Shown: positions 23,699 to 33,181, numbered from the stretch's first letter. The stretch is DNA of 64,000 bases from Candidatus Poribacteria bacterium (GCA_028820635.1 JAPPIG010000068.1:1-64000); one strand, 5' to 3'. The notes: generated from the letters alone by a model not told the origin. A program made the numbers and translations.

Positions 23699-24793
23699 AT
23701 GGCGCACGTCACTTTAAAAGGTATTACCAAAATTTATGACGGTGATGTCCTTGCTGTTGAAAAGGCAGATTTTCAAATTCCAGATGAGTCGTTTACTGTG
23801 CTTGTTGGTCCATCAGGATGTGGCAAATCTACAATTTTACGGATGATTGCTGGGTTGGAGGAGGTTACCGAAGGTGAAATCTATATTGATGACGAACGCG
23901 TTAACGACACCCCACCGAAGGACAGGGATATCGCCATGGTTTTCCAAAACTATGCACTCTATCCACACATGACAGTGTATAAGAACATGGCGTTCGGATT
24001 AAAACTCCGCAAATATCCGAAAAGCGAGATTGACCAACGCGTCAACGAAGCCGCAGACATCCTCAGCATTTCTCACCTACTAAACCGTAAACCGAAACAC
24101 CTCTCCGGTGGTGAACGCCAACGTGTTGCAGTCGGCAGAGCAATCGTCCGACAACCAAAGGTATTTCTGTTTGATGAGCCTTTGAGCAACCTTGATGCGA
24201 AGCTGCGCGTACAAATGCGGATGGAAATCAGTTGCCTACATGACCGGCTCAACGCTACCATAGTGTATGTCACGCACGATCAGGTAGAAGCGATGACGAT
24301 GGGGGACCAGATAGTCGTTCTCAATGAGGGGAAAATCAAGCAGATTGCTGATCCGGGGACACTCTATCATAAGCCTGCCAATCAATTCGTCGGTGGATTC
24401 ATTGGCACGCCACCGATGAACTTTATAAATACGGAAATTGTGAACAATGGCAATTCACCGAAACTAAGGTTTGAAGGCTTTGAAGTGGAACTGAATCACG
24501 ATTTACAGTCAGTGATCAGCAAACTTTCGGGGAAGTTGGTTACGCTCGGCATCCGACCAGAGAATATTCATGTTGGTGAAGATGGAAGAAATCAGGTTTT
24601 AACGCAGGTGGAACTGGTTGAACCGCTCGGAAACTATGCGCTCCTATATCTACGGACAGAGAAGAGTAGTTTTGTCGCACAATCTAATCTTGTCGATTTA
24701 CCACAACATAATACACCTTTGACGGTCAATTTTGATATTGACAAAGCACATCTATTCCATCCAGACACAGGTGAATCATTAACAGCAGTATAA
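23699..24793 (+). CDS. Sugar-type ABC transporter ATPase (UgpC/MalK/MsmK-like)
   Basis: This 364-aa ATPase has Walker A GPSGCGKST (near residue 39), the Q-loop 'MVFQNYALYPHM', the signature LSGGERQRVAVGRAI, Walker B 'VFLFDEPLSNLDAKLR' and the switch His in 'VTHDQ'. A C-terminal TOBE region (~240-360) is typical of CUT1 ATPases that serve carbohydrate or glycerol-phosphate importers. No permease or binding protein lies nearby, so it may energise importers encoded elsewhere, as MsmK-type ATPases do. It is only 9 bp from the previous gene. Confidence 0.93.
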   Translation: MAHVTLKGITKIYDGDVLAVEKADFQIPDESFTVLVGPSGCGKSTILRMIAGLEEVTEGEIYIDDERVNDTPPKDRDIAMVFQNYALYPHMTVYKNMAFGLKLRKYPKSEIDQRVNEAADILSISHLLNRKPKHLSGGERQRVAVGRAIVRQPKVFLFDEPLSNLDAKLRVQMRMEISCLHDRLNATIVYVTHDQVEAMTMGDQIVVLNEGKIKQIADPGTLYHKPANQFVGGFIGTPPMNFINTEIVNNGNSPKLRFEGFEVELNHDLQSVISKLSGKLVTLGIRPENIHVGEDGRNQVLTQVELVEPLGNYALLYLRTEKSSFVAQSNLVDLPQHNTPLTVNFDIDKAHLFHPDTGESLTAV

Positions 24794-25118
24794 CATATCG
24801 GATATGACACTGTAGGAGCGACCTCCTGGTCGTGATTAATCTCCTTGCTTCAAGTTACCCACGTAGTTGCTAACTTCTCCTTTGCCACGACATCAAGCTT
24901 CTGGATTAGAAAATCGAAAATTGAATACCTCTGATTCAATTCACAAAAAAGTTGACATCTAAACACGTATCCTATACAATTCCATTCAGAAACCATCTCA
25001 TAATATGCCCTATCGCTTTGGTAAAGCGTAACTACAAGCATTTATGAGCCATGTTCTTAAAAAGAAGATAGGATGAATACCATCTTTAAATATAAAAGAA
25101 TTGCCTAAGGAGGCAGAA
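24794..25118. other. Intergenic region with promoter and repeat copy
   Basis: No gene is seen. It holds a repeat, CTGTAGGAGCGACCTCCTGG plus TCGTGA (24810-24835). It also holds a strong promoter for the next gene: TTGACA (24952-24957), a 17-nt spacer and TACAAT (24975-24980). Confidence 0.7.
24952..24980 (+). promoter_or_regulatory. Sigma-70 promoter upstream of the Gfo/Idh/MocA gene
   Basis: A perfect -35 TTGACA and the -10 TACAAT are separated by 17 nt. The distance to the start codon at 25119 is about 140 bp, leaving a long 5' leader. Confidence 0.7.
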
Positions 25119-26288
25119 ATGGCAGAACGAATTAAAATGGGTTTAGTCGGATGCGGTGGTATGTCTGGTGCCCACATGGGTGGATATCGCGAGTTGTGGT
25201 CCAAAGATGTCCGAGATTTCGATATCGTCGCTGCGTGTGATATTGACAAGGGGCGGGCAGAAAATCGAGCAAATGAAGCACATGAGTTCCAAGGGGGCAC
25301 GAAACCTGCTGTTTATACAGAACTTGATGAGATGCTTGATAAGCATCCAGATTTAGAGTGCGTTGACATCTGCGCTTTGCATAGTGCACACCACGTGCTT
25401 GCCGTGCCAGCATTGGAAGCGGGTAAACATGTTATCATTGAAAAGCCTTTTGGTATTACCATGCGTGCATGCAAATTGATGATGGAAGCAGCGGAGCGAA
25501 ACGATAAGATTATTTCAGTCGCAGAAAACTATCGGTTGAGTCGTATGGAACGGACGCGTAGCTGGGTAATTGCGCAGGGACGTATCGGTGATCCCCGGAT
25601 GTTCTTCTGGATTGATGTTGGCGAGGCATTAGGTAAATGGGGTTGGCGCAACTTCAAGATGGATGCTGGCGGCGGATGGGCATTAGACGGTGGCGTGCAT
25701 TTTACCGATCTAATGCGTTATATTCTTGGTCTGGAAGCAGAGGAAGTTTACGCTATCAATAAGGCTTACGAACCTTATCGCTACGATAATGCTGGTGCAC
25801 GTGAAGGCGGTTATTCGGTTGATGTGGAAGACGCAATGATCTCAACAATCAAGTTTGAACAAGGCGTTACTGCACAGTGGACATGGGTCGGCTCTGCTCC
25901 CGCTCACGGTTTTGGACAGAAAGTTATCTACGGCAGTGAAGGAGCACTTGATTGGGGAAGAGGTTTGGTGCCACGCGGTGGCGAGGCAATCTCTAATGAT
26001 GATTTACAGAAAGAATTCACTGATAGCCTTAGCGATGATGAGAAGGAATATTTCTTCCCTGCTGGCATCGGTAACACGGTGGCAATTGAGTTGAAATATT
26101 TCGCAGACGCTATTCGCAGCGGTGGTAAACCGGAAGTAGACGCAGTAGAAGGAATGAAGTCTGAAGCGATCTGCATGGCAGCCTATGAATCTGGATACTG
26201 GGGTCGCCCCGTAACAATTGCCGAAATTGAAAACTGTGAACTGGAAGGCTACCAGAAGGAAATTAACGACCATTTAGGGATAAAATAA
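25119..26288 (+). CDS. Gfo/Idh/MocA family NAD(P)-dependent oxidoreductase
   Basis: This is a 389-aa sugar- or polyol-type dehydrogenase. The N-terminal Rossmann fold shows 'GLVGCGGMSGAHM', an acidic 'ACDID' end of strand 2 and the hallmark 'EKPFG'. The C-terminal half has 'GGGWALDGGVHFTDLMRYIL', where Asp and His sit at the usual catalytic position. The substrate is unknown. The start is moved to the ATG at 25119 because AAGGAGG lies 5 nt before it; a TTG at 25101 is in frame but inside that site. Confidence 0.92.
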   Translation: MAERIKMGLVGCGGMSGAHMGGYRELWSKDVRDFDIVAACDIDKGRAENRANEAHEFQGGTKPAVYTELDEMLDKHPDLECVDICALHSAHHVLAVPALEAGKHVIIEKPFGITMRACKLMMEAAERNDKIISVAENYRLSRMERTRSWVIAQGRIGDPRMFFWIDVGEALGKWGWRNFKMDAGGGWALDGGVHFTDLMRYILGLEAEEVYAINKAYEPYRYDNAGAREGGYSVDVEDAMISTIKFEQGVTAQWTWVGSAPAHGFGQKVIYGSEGALDWGRGLVPRGGEAISNDDLQKEFTDSLSDDEKEYFFPAGIGNTVAIELKYFADAIRSGGKPEVDAVEGMKSEAICMAAYESGYWGRPVTIAEIENCELEGYQKEINDHLGIK

Positions 26289-26621
26289 TAAACCTTGACG
26301 TTTTTCCCATGTCATGCCATTTCTAATGAGTATATTATATTAGGTAGGCGCGCTTTACAAGCGCGCCTTTGTCAATATATAATACCAATTCTAAATAATG
26401 ATATAACATTATTTAGAAAATCGGTTGGAAGAACGCAATACTTTCTTCTGTAGGAGCGACCTCCTGGTCGCGACCAGGAGGTCGCTCCTACAAAGAAACT
26501 CAAAATCGGAATGATACTTTGTCAATTAGAAATGGTATAATCTTTAGTTCGCCTACTTAGCCCTAACTCACAATCATGAATTTCAGAGACATCTTTTATG
26601 GCATGTCTCAAGGGAATTTGA
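26289..26621. other. Intergenic region with nested palindromes
   Basis: No gene is seen. It contains TCTAAATAATG...CATTATTTAGA hairpin arms (26391-26418), a 44-bp perfect palindrome (26449-26492), and imperfect outer inverted repeats TACCAATTCTAAAT / ATTAGAAATGGTA around both. The whole looks like a non-autonomous element of about 150 bp. Confidence 0.65.
26449..26492. repeat. 44-bp perfect palindrome of the TGTAGGAGCGA repeat family
   Basis: TGTAGGAGCGACCTCCTGGT plus CG is followed at once by its exact complement, with no loop. Single arms of the same sequence occur at 2289-2314, 24810-24835 and 51807-51830. Confidence 0.92.
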
Positions 26622-27323
26622 GTGAAAACATCCATATTACAATTGTGTCTTATCGGATTACTTGCCACTTTTCTTGTGTCATCTTTGCCCGAAAATGCAC
26701 ACGCGCTCAATAGTGAAGACAGAAATATCATTTATGAACGGCGCAATATTTTTCGTCGAACTAAAAATCTACGAGGGAGACGTCAAGGTTTCATTTTTGG
26801 TATCGGCACTGGTGTTGGCAATACTAATTTTGAAACACCACTTGCGGAGTATTGGGGAAACGCTTACGAAGGTAGTTGGCCGGACCCGCGTGCCACGGCA
26901 TCTGCCTTCGCTACAGAGCTTAAGGTGGGACACGGACTTACAGATCAGTTCCTTCTTTACTATACCAGTCGTATCGCGTGGCTTCCGTTATCAAACCTAT
27001 ATCAGGATACTATGATTGCGAATGGGACTGCTGGCGTTGGCATGATGCTTTATCCGCTCCGCAGTTCAGATTTTTATCTTGCCGGTTCCGTTGGTCTCGC
27101 AGTTCTCGTGACTTACCAACCCCCTTTCAAATTAGAAAAGGCGCGGCAAACTGGGCTTGCCGTATCTGGTGGAGTCGGTTATGAACTTCTGCGGCATCTA
27201 ACCATTGACTTTACCATGAATTTTGGAAACGCTAATTCGACACAACTTGATGAAGCGAATGAGATAACACTTACAAATGAGATTGTCACATTTTTGGTGA
27301 ATGTTAACTTAATTTTTTACTAA
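26622..27323 (+). CDS. Predicted outer-membrane beta-barrel protein
   Basis: This 233-aa protein has a signal peptide ending near AHA. Alternating amphipathic strands follow, e.g. 'RQGFIFGIGTGVGNTNF', 'LAVSGGVGYELL' and 'LTIDFTMNFGNA'. It ends in a final strand with terminal aromatics (LIFY), as usual for barrels folded by the Bam machinery. It starts with GTG after TCAAGGGA. The next gene begins immediately after, so the two are likely an operon. Transport or structural role is unknown. Confidence 0.65.
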   Translation: MKTSILQLCLIGLLATFLVSSLPENAHALNSEDRNIIYERRNIFRRTKNLRGRRQGFIFGIGTGVGNTNFETPLAEYWGNAYEGSWPDPRATASAFATELKVGHGLTDQFLLYYTSRIAWLPLSNLYQDTMIANGTAGVGMMLYPLRSSDFYLAGSVGLAVLVTYQPPFKLEKARQTGLAVSGGVGYELLRHLTIDFTMNFGNANSTQLDEANEITLTNEIVTFLVNVNLIFY

Positions 27324-27344
27324 GTGGATTCGACAAGAAAATCT

Positions 27345-27977
27345 ATGCCTCCAAAAAGAATTGCAAAGTCTACTATAACTGGACTACTTCTCATAGTTGT
27401 GTTTACATCTCTCCAGAGTTGCGGGAATGATGAAGAATCTACGGAACGGATTCGATTTACCGAATTTGTGCTTTTCCCGACAGCACCTTACGTTGATAAG
27501 TCGTACATAGAAATAGTGCCAGAAGATGAAGTTGCGTCTTTGGAAATTGATTTTGCTGCAGAAATAGCAGCAATTCAGGAGGTGTATAAGGCTTTCATAA
27601 AAGCCTATCTGGAAGAAGATATGGCAGCACTCATCAAAACATTTGACACAGCAGAAGGAATGGAATACGGCACCTCTACCGCAAATGTTTATGGATGGAA
27701 CAATATTAAAACCTATATTGAAGCGAACTGGGAAAAGTCGGACTGTGAAGGCAATCTAAGTTGGGAACTAACAGATTTCTATATTCGTTCCAAGAATATA
27801 GAGGTTCCTTGGACCGAAGCAAGTGCAAAGGGACCTATGTTTTATTACGATCCGGGCACTTTCCGATGTTATACGGGGACAGGACAATTTTACCTAACGA
27901 AAAAATCTGACAAGTGGCGCATTCATCAGATTGATGGATCGAAATACTTTACGGACTCAAAATATAAAGCACCTTGA
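27345..27977 (+). CDS. Lipoprotein with NTF2/SnoaL-like domain
   Basis: About 210 aa with a lipoprotein signal: basic N-terminus, hydrophobic core and LQSC lipobox. The mature part contains an NTF2-like (DUF4440/SnoaL) cone fold: 'IQEVYKAFIKAYLEEDMAAL' as the first helix pair, 'GWNNIKTYIEANW', and later strands ending 'KWRIHQIDGSK'. Such domains bind small ligands or act as scaffolds; no enzyme function can be assigned. The ATG at 27345 is chosen; a GTG at 27324 touches the upstream stop codon and is also possible. Confidence 0.72.
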   Translation: MPPKRIAKSTITGLLLIVVFTSLQSCGNDEESTERIRFTEFVLFPTAPYVDKSYIEIVPEDEVASLEIDFAAEIAAIQEVYKAFIKAYLEEDMAALIKTFDTAEGMEYGTSTANVYGWNNIKTYIEANWEKSDCEGNLSWELTDFYIRSKNIEVPWTEASAKGPMFYYDPGTFRCYTGTGQFYLTKKSDKWRIHQIDGSKYFTDSKYKAP

Positions 27978-28046
27978 CATTGACTTAATCTAACCAGCCA
28001 TATCACAAAATATCTTGCTAACTATCACGAATATTACGAGGAAAAC

Positions 28047-29399
28047 ATGCCAAAACCAACAGATATCCGCATCCTTGACGTTCAATGTGATTTTGAAGAA
28101 CATCAATACCGCACTCCGCTCAAATTCGGCGGCGTGCCAACAGATCACTGTGTCCTCTTTAACGTGCGGATGCAAGTACAAACGCGTGACGGCAGAGAAG
28201 CAGAAGGCACAGGTTCTATGCCGCTTGGTAACGTCTGGGCATTTCCGCCGCGCTACGCGCCTTTTGACCAAAGCCTCGCCGCGATGATAAATCTCGCTGA
28301 ATTAGCAGTTGATGCAACACGTGATTGCACGCTTTGCGCACATCCGCTTGAACTCTCTGAAGTGCTGGAACCCGAATTCTTACAAATCGCAGACGAATTG
28401 TCTCAGACGATGCAGCTTACATCACCGATACCGAAATTATGTACTGTTGTCACGACAAGTCCGATTGACGCTGCAATTTACGATGGGTTTGGAAAGGTAA
28501 ACGGTATTAATAGTTACAACGGATTAGACGCAGATTTCATTGAAGCAGATCTGTCGCATTTCTTGGATGGAAACTTCGCAGGAAAATACCTTGATCGATA
28601 TACAACACGACACCCACAGCCCGATATGCCGCTTTATCACCTGATTGGTGCGCTTGACCCGCTTACGGAAGCCGATATTACAGAACGTCTTAACGATAGC
28701 CTACCAGAGACACTACCGGAATGGATTTTTGCCGATGGGTTGACACATCTAAAAATAAAGTTGAATGGCGATGACTTGGAATGGGACGTGGCGCGCGTCC
28801 TTGCAATTGATAGAATCACCGCGGAAACACAAGCAAAGCGAGGCATTAGCACTTGGCACTATTCCGCTGATTTCAACGAGACATGCCAAGATGTGGAATA
28901 CTTGTTGGAATTTCTCAATCGGATTCAGGAAGGTGAAGCACAAGCATTTGAACGTCTTGCTTACATTGAACAACCAACTGACCGGGACCTTGAGGCACAC
29001 CCCGAAAACAAGATGCACAAAGCTGCAGAAATAAAACCGGTGGTGATTGACGAGTCGCTAACCGACTTTGAAACCTTACTATTGGCGCGTGATCAAGGGT
29101 ATTCTGGGGTTGCGCTTAAGGCGTGTAAGGGACAGTCGCAGGCATTGCTGATGGGTGCCGCTGCTCAAGAGTACGGTATGTTCCTTGCCGTACAGGATTT
29201 GACGTGTCCGGGCGCATCGTTCTTACACTCCGCCGGACTTGCTGCGCGTATCCGTGGCGTAACGGCTATTGAGGGGAACGCTCGTCAATTTTGCCCAAGT
29301 GCAAATGACGGTTGGCGAGAAGGATATCCGTCAATTTTCAATATTACCGATGGCACTGTAGGAACACAAGTACTTACGGGTCCTGGGCTTGGACATTGA
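28047..29399 (+). CDS. Enolase-superfamily (mandelate racemase/muconate lactonizing-like) enzyme
   Basis: This is a 450-aa protein. The barrel half carries a K-x-K pair in 'HLKIKLNGDD' (about residue 235), acidic metal-ligand candidates in 'YIEQPTDRD' and 'VVIDESLTD', and a late 'GVALKACKGQS' with a possible second catalytic Lys. These are superfamily hallmarks for abstraction of a proton alpha to a carboxylate. The N-terminal part is longer than in typical members and is not recognised in detail. The reaction is unknown. It has its own ACGAGGA site and is followed by two oppositely oriented genes. Confidence 0.82.
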   Translation: MPKPTDIRILDVQCDFEEHQYRTPLKFGGVPTDHCVLFNVRMQVQTRDGREAEGTGSMPLGNVWAFPPRYAPFDQSLAAMINLAELAVDATRDCTLCAHPLELSEVLEPEFLQIADELSQTMQLTSPIPKLCTVVTTSPIDAAIYDGFGKVNGINSYNGLDADFIEADLSHFLDGNFAGKYLDRYTTRHPQPDMPLYHLIGALDPLTEADITERLNDSLPETLPEWIFADGLTHLKIKLNGDDLEWDVARVLAIDRITAETQAKRGISTWHYSADFNETCQDVEYLLEFLNRIQEGEAQAFERLAYIEQPTDRDLEAHPENKMHKAAEIKPVVIDESLTDFETLLLARDQGYSGVALKACKGQSQALLMGAAAQEYGMFLAVQDLTCPGASFLHSAGLAARIRGVTAIEGNARQFCPSANDGWREGYPSIFNITDGTVGTQVLTGPGLGH

Positions 29400-29456
29400 T
29401 ATTCCGTGTGTCTCGTATAAAAAAACAAAGGTTGCAGCAAACATGTTAAATGTTTA

Positions 29457-30494
29457 CTACTGGTCAGAGGAATCCTTCTTGATTTCTCCCCATTGCGTTT
29501 GCTTCTTACCTTTTGGAGATACCGGTAACGCCCTGCCACTAACCCAATCTACACCATAACCGTCTACAAGCGGACTCGTCAATTCGGTTAATTTTTTTGT
29601 GGCGATATGATACTTATAGATATGATAGTCAAGTACTTCCACAAAGTCAAGCTTGTTTAGTTCTATTTTCCGCATAGACAAAAGCACAGATTCCCCGTCA
29701 TCCATCCAGTCAAGCCCTACAGGAAACCAATCCTTGGGAATATCTAACTCGCGTATGTTCTCGCCATTTTGATCACATATCATATATCTGTGAGCCTTAT
29801 GGATTTCGGTCACTACCTTGCCGACCTGCTGATCTACATACTCATCCTGTGAATACAGTATCTGTTGACCATCAGGGGACCATCTGGGTCTTGATTGCAC
29901 AATTTTCGTCACTCCCTCCTGTGCAGGTAAAAGTTGGCGAGCGTTCTTGCCATCTGCATCCATTATCCAGAGGTTACGAGAATCTTCAGCAAATTGGTCA
30001 GTTGAAAAAACAATCTTTCTGCCATCTGGTGACCAAGTAGGATATCTGGGTGATGTCTTATTAAGATTAGCGATCTCTATGATTTCACCGCTTTCTAAGT
30101 CCAAGATGTTTATACTACGTTTATTGATTTTATTTTCATACCTTGTGAAAAGAACCTGCTTTCCATCTGGTGAAAATGATGGATAATAATCAGACCCGAT
30201 CTCTGGTTTAGTGAGCTGCCGAATATCTGTGCCGCCGGCATTCATAATGGCAATATGAAAGTGTTGTCTGCCACCATCCGAGCTGAATCGCGCGAACACG
30301 ATCTGTTTTCCATTTGGAGACCAATTTGGGTTGCGGGGGGCAGACTTTTTGGTTAACAACTTGACGTTACTGCCATCATCGTCCATGACATACATTCCAG
30401 TAAATCCTTCATCAATCGATTTAAATACAATTTTAGCATTACCAACAGTTGTAAGTAATAGGATCAAGCAGAAACTTGTTAGAAGAGTACGCAT
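29457..30494 (-). CDS. Secreted TolB-like (PD40/WD40) beta-propeller with WGEIK tail, copy A
   Basis: This 345-aa protein has a signal peptide (MRTLLTSFCLILLLTTVGNA). Several PD40-type blades follow, each with a 'SPDGxxIxFxR' word ('WSPNGKQIVFARF', 'FSPDGKQVLFTR', 'WSPDGRKIVFSTD', 'WSPDGQQILYSQD'). It resembles the C-terminal propeller of TolB but lacks the TolB N-terminal domain. The protein ends WGEIKKDSSDQ, the tail shared with four other secreted proteins here. A close paralogue lies directly upstream. It probably binds a partner at or outside the cell surface; role unknown. Confidence 0.85.
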   Translation of the reverse strand: MRTLLTSFCLILLLTTVGNAKIVFKSIDEGFTGMYVMDDDGSNVKLLTKKSAPRNPNWSPNGKQIVFARFSSDGGRQHFHIAIMNAGGTDIRQLTKPEIGSDYYPSFSPDGKQVLFTRYENKINKRSINILDLESGEIIEIANLNKTSPRYPTWSPDGRKIVFSTDQFAEDSRNLWIMDADGKNARQLLPAQEGVTKIVQSRPRWSPDGQQILYSQDEYVDQQVGKVVTEIHKAHRYMICDQNGENIRELDIPKDWFPVGLDWMDDGESVLLSMRKIELNKLDFVEVLDYHIYKYHIATKKLTELTSPLVDGYGVDWVSGRALPVSPKGKKQTQWGEIKKDSSDQ

Positions 30495-30567
30495 TGCTAA
30501 CTTCCTTATACTCCTTTATTTCGCAACAGCAGGAACAATAACAATTTCGTGAAATGTTCTGAATGCT

Positions 30568-31614
30568 TCACTGCGTTTTCAAAGAATCCTTCTTGATTTC
30601 TCCCCATTGCCTTTGCATCTTACCTTTTGGGGATACCGGCAACGTATATCCGCTAATCCAATCAAGCTCAGAATCACTTCCGGGGTGATCCGTCAATTGC
30701 GTTGTTCTCTTTGTTGCAATATGATGCTTATAGATATTATAGTGGTGGTTATTGCCCAAAAGAAACCTATTTAGCTTAAGCTCTGCCGCACTAAAAAGTA
30801 CTGATTCACCGTTATCCATCCAATCAATACCTTTAGACATCAATTTCTTTGATATACTCAGTTGAAGTATGTTTTCACCGTTCTGATCGCAAATGAAATA
30901 ACGATTAGCCTTGACAATAAGGAATTTAAAAAAGCCTCTTTTCTCGAATGTATACTCAGATTCTGTATACAGTATCTGTGTCCCATCTGGCGACCACCTG
31001 GGGCGACTACGATCAATTATCCTCCCATCAACAGCTGGTGTTGGCAACAGTCGCCGTGCGTTTTCGCCATTCGCATCCATAATCCAGATATTTCCTCCAG
31101 CACCACCAGCAATGGCAAATGAGGTGCTTGCGAAAACAATTTGTCTACCATCCGGCGACCAATCGGGTGAATTAGCCACGATGTCAGGGAGTTGAACAAT
31201 CTCACCGCTCTCTAAATCCAGTATGTTTGAGCAGTGTTTTTTGAATGTATCTCTTGTAAAAAGAACTTGTTTTCCATCTGGTGAAAATATAGGGTCGTTA
31301 TTTATCCCAACCTGTGGTTCATTAAGAGGACGTACATTTGTACCGCTGGTGTTCATCAGAAAAAGATGATACTCATATTTTTCAGGCAGACTCACTCGCA
31401 TCCGAAATAAAATTTGCTTTCCGTCTGGTGACCACCGTGGATAATGCGGATAATTAGACACCAGTTTATCGGTTAATAGCGTTTCGTTACTGCCATCGTC
31501 GTTCATGACGTAGATTCCAGTAATCCCATCGCGTTTAGAACTAAAAACGATTTTAGCATCTCCAACCGTTGAAAGCAAAAAAACAAGACAGAAAATTATT
31601 AATAATATACGCAT
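30568..31614 (-). CDS. Secreted TolB-like (PD40/WD40) beta-propeller with WGEIK tail, copy B
   Basis: This 348-aa paralogue of the next gene has the same layout: a signal peptide ending near GDA, blades with 'WSPDGKQILFRM', 'FSPDGKQVLFTRD', 'WSPDGRQIVFAS' and 'WSPDGTQILYTE', and a C-terminus WGEIKKDSLKTQ after 'LPVSPKGKM'. The two genes are head-to-tail with 73 bp between them and are clearly a tandem duplication. Blade spacing and the tail are kept while the loops differ. Confidence 0.85.
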   Translation of the reverse strand: MRILLIIFCLVFLLSTVGDAKIVFSSKRDGITGIYVMNDDGSNETLLTDKLVSNYPHYPRWSPDGKQILFRMRVSLPEKYEYHLFLMNTSGTNVRPLNEPQVGINNDPIFSPDGKQVLFTRDTFKKHCSNILDLESGEIVQLPDIVANSPDWSPDGRQIVFASTSFAIAGGAGGNIWIMDANGENARRLLPTPAVDGRIIDRSRPRWSPDGTQILYTESEYTFEKRGFFKFLIVKANRYFICDQNGENILQLSISKKLMSKGIDWMDNGESVLFSAAELKLNRFLLGNNHHYNIYKHHIATKRTTQLTDHPGSDSELDWISGYTLPVSPKGKMQRQWGEIKKDSLKTQ

Positions 31615-31717
31615 TACGGACCTCCATTGAAATTGTAGGTTTTACCGTAGCTGCTTGGATTTAGACTTTCATGAGTTCGTGTTGACCAACGTCCGCTAAT
31701 CGTTGATTGGCAAAACC

Positions 31718-32068
31718 TTATGGAATAGGTTCCGAACTCTCTTGTTCGTTAGTATTTGCATCAGCGACGGTGATATTGGTAACTACGTTTCGCTGTTCCG
31801 GTAGCCGAACTGGAAAATCTTTTATTTCTTCATTGATTGACTCTTTCACCATCGTTTTGACACTATCAAACGGGATACATTCCAAGATGATGATGGCGCG
31901 ATGTTTGGAAGGTGCGATGTTGTATGTCAATCCATACTGTATGCCCAATTGTAGCAATTCTGGCTCGACGTTGATAGAAATCTGCCTGCGTTCTTGTTCT
32001 GTGATGAAATAACTATCAACAATGAAGTGCGTATGAATCCACGCTTCTTTTTCTTCAATAATCTTCAT
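31718..32068 (-). CDS. Hypothetical small protein
   Basis: About 116 aa and acidic, without signal peptide or membrane helix. The N-terminal half looks like alternating strands ('HTHFIVDSYFITEQERRQIS'), and the C-terminal ~30 residues are low-complexity. I do not recognise a family. The start is set at MKIIEE; ten more codons upstream are in frame without any ribosome-binding site. It lies between the propeller pair and the SUMF1 gene on the same strand. Confidence 0.5.
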   Translation of the reverse strand: MKIIEEKEAWIHTHFIVDSYFITEQERRQISINVEPELLQLGIQYGLTYNIAPSKHRAIIILECIPFDSVKTMVKESINEEIKDFPVRLPEQRNVVTNITVADANTNEQESSEPIP

Positions 32069-32141
32069 AGTGCTGTATTGTAGCATTAAAAGTGGCAAGT
32101 GTCAACGGTACGGTGTGGAAAGTTTATTATATCAAAAGTAC

Positions 32142-33023
32142 TTATTTCTTTATTTTTAGACGCGGGCGTACTACCCGAAACCCAATCGTATGTGTGGAAT
32201 CCAAAGGATAGAACATAGACCGTAAACCTGAACGGAGGAATACACTGCCAACATCCCATGCACCGCCGCGAATGACTCGCGCACGTAACACATCACGGAA
32301 CCGGAGGTTTAACGGATTTCGTCTCACATCTTTACTATTTTGTTGGTAAAAAGAAGGATTGTATTCATCAAGACACCACTCCCAGACATTTCCAGCAAGA
32401 TCAGCAATACCATTTGGAGAATTGCCGTTTGGGAATTGCCCCACTGGTGTTGGTCGATTGGCACGGCGTGCAAAATTTGCATGGTGCCGTACTTTTGGAG
32501 GATCATTACCCCACGGATATATGCGTCTCGCTGTGCCACGCGCAGCGCGTTCCCACTGCGCCTCAGTCGGTAAACTTCCGCCAATCCATTCTGCAAACGC
32601 TTGTGCGTCAAACCATGTTACACCGACAACAGGTTGCGTATCAGCGCTGAAGTCTTCATCTTTCCAAGTTTTTTCACCTCGATGTCCACGAGGTGTAGGC
32701 CGTCCTGTTGCCTCAATGAAGACACGGTACTGTGCGTTAGTGATTTCGTATCGAGAGATTTGGTATGCGGAGAGATAGACGGTGTGTTGTGGAACTTCAG
32801 CATCAAAGGAGTGTTTTTCGAGCAGGGAACTTCGTAATTTTGCGTCTGTGTAGGCGGCTTCTGCCTCCTCTGGTGTGGATCCCATTATAAATTCGCCTTC
32901 AGGGATCGCTACCCATTCTATAGTGGCGAGTATCTTTTCAGCAGCAGGACTTAATTCGGCAGTAATAATACCCTGCCAAGCAGAAAGAAGAAATACCAGA
33001 ATCGTAAGATAGACACAACGCAT
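32142..33023 (-). CDS. Exported formylglycine-generating enzyme-like (SUMF1) protein
   Basis: About 293 aa with a signal peptide (MRCVYLTILVFLLSAWQGI). The SUMF1/FGE-sulfatase domain follows: 'IPEGEFIMGS', 'ISRYEITNAQYRVFIEATG', 'VVGVTWFDAQAFAEWIGG', 'LPTEAQWERAARG', 'GNVWEWCLDEY', 'RVIRGGAWD' and 'GFRVVR'. I do not see the paired active-site cysteines of true FGE near the end, so it may be a binding or non-sulfatase member. The start at 33023 has AAAAGGA upstream; the longer frame from 33074 spoils the signal peptide. Confidence 0.88.
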   Translation of the reverse strand: MRCVYLTILVFLLSAWQGIITAELSPAAEKILATIEWVAIPEGEFIMGSTPEEAEAAYTDAKLRSSLLEKHSFDAEVPQHTVYLSAYQISRYEITNAQYRVFIEATGRPTPRGHRGEKTWKDEDFSADTQPVVGVTWFDAQAFAEWIGGSLPTEAQWERAARGTARRIYPWGNDPPKVRHHANFARRANRPTPVGQFPNGNSPNGIADLAGNVWEWCLDEYNPSFYQQNSKDVRRNPLNLRFRDVLRARVIRGGAWDVGSVFLRSGLRSMFYPLDSTHTIGFRVVRPRLKIKK

Positions 33024-33108
33024 AACCCAAAAATCCTTTTGGCATATTTTATCATACCAATATGAAGGTGTCAAATTTTAGGTAGATTCAAAGAAGCACG
33101 TTTTTGGC

Positions 33109-33137
33109 TTGATGCTTATGGAAAATTCTGTTATATT
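33109..33137 (+). promoter_or_regulatory. Promoter for the 33182 gene
   Basis: TTGATG (33109-33114) and TATATT (33132-33137) are 17 nt apart, 45 bp before the start codon. Confidence 0.55.
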
Positions 33138-33181
33138 AAAAGACAAGCAATTTGTCGGATGAAGGAATCTACACTCACTAA

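Noticed and set aside
24073..24273. 66-aa antisense frame in the ABC ATPase
   Set aside because: Antisense shadow of conserved Walker and signature regions.
26449..26492. Palindrome as a terminator for the Gfo/Idh/MocA gene
   Set aside because: It lies about 160 bp after the stop, has no loop and no T-tract, and belongs to a dispersed repeat family.
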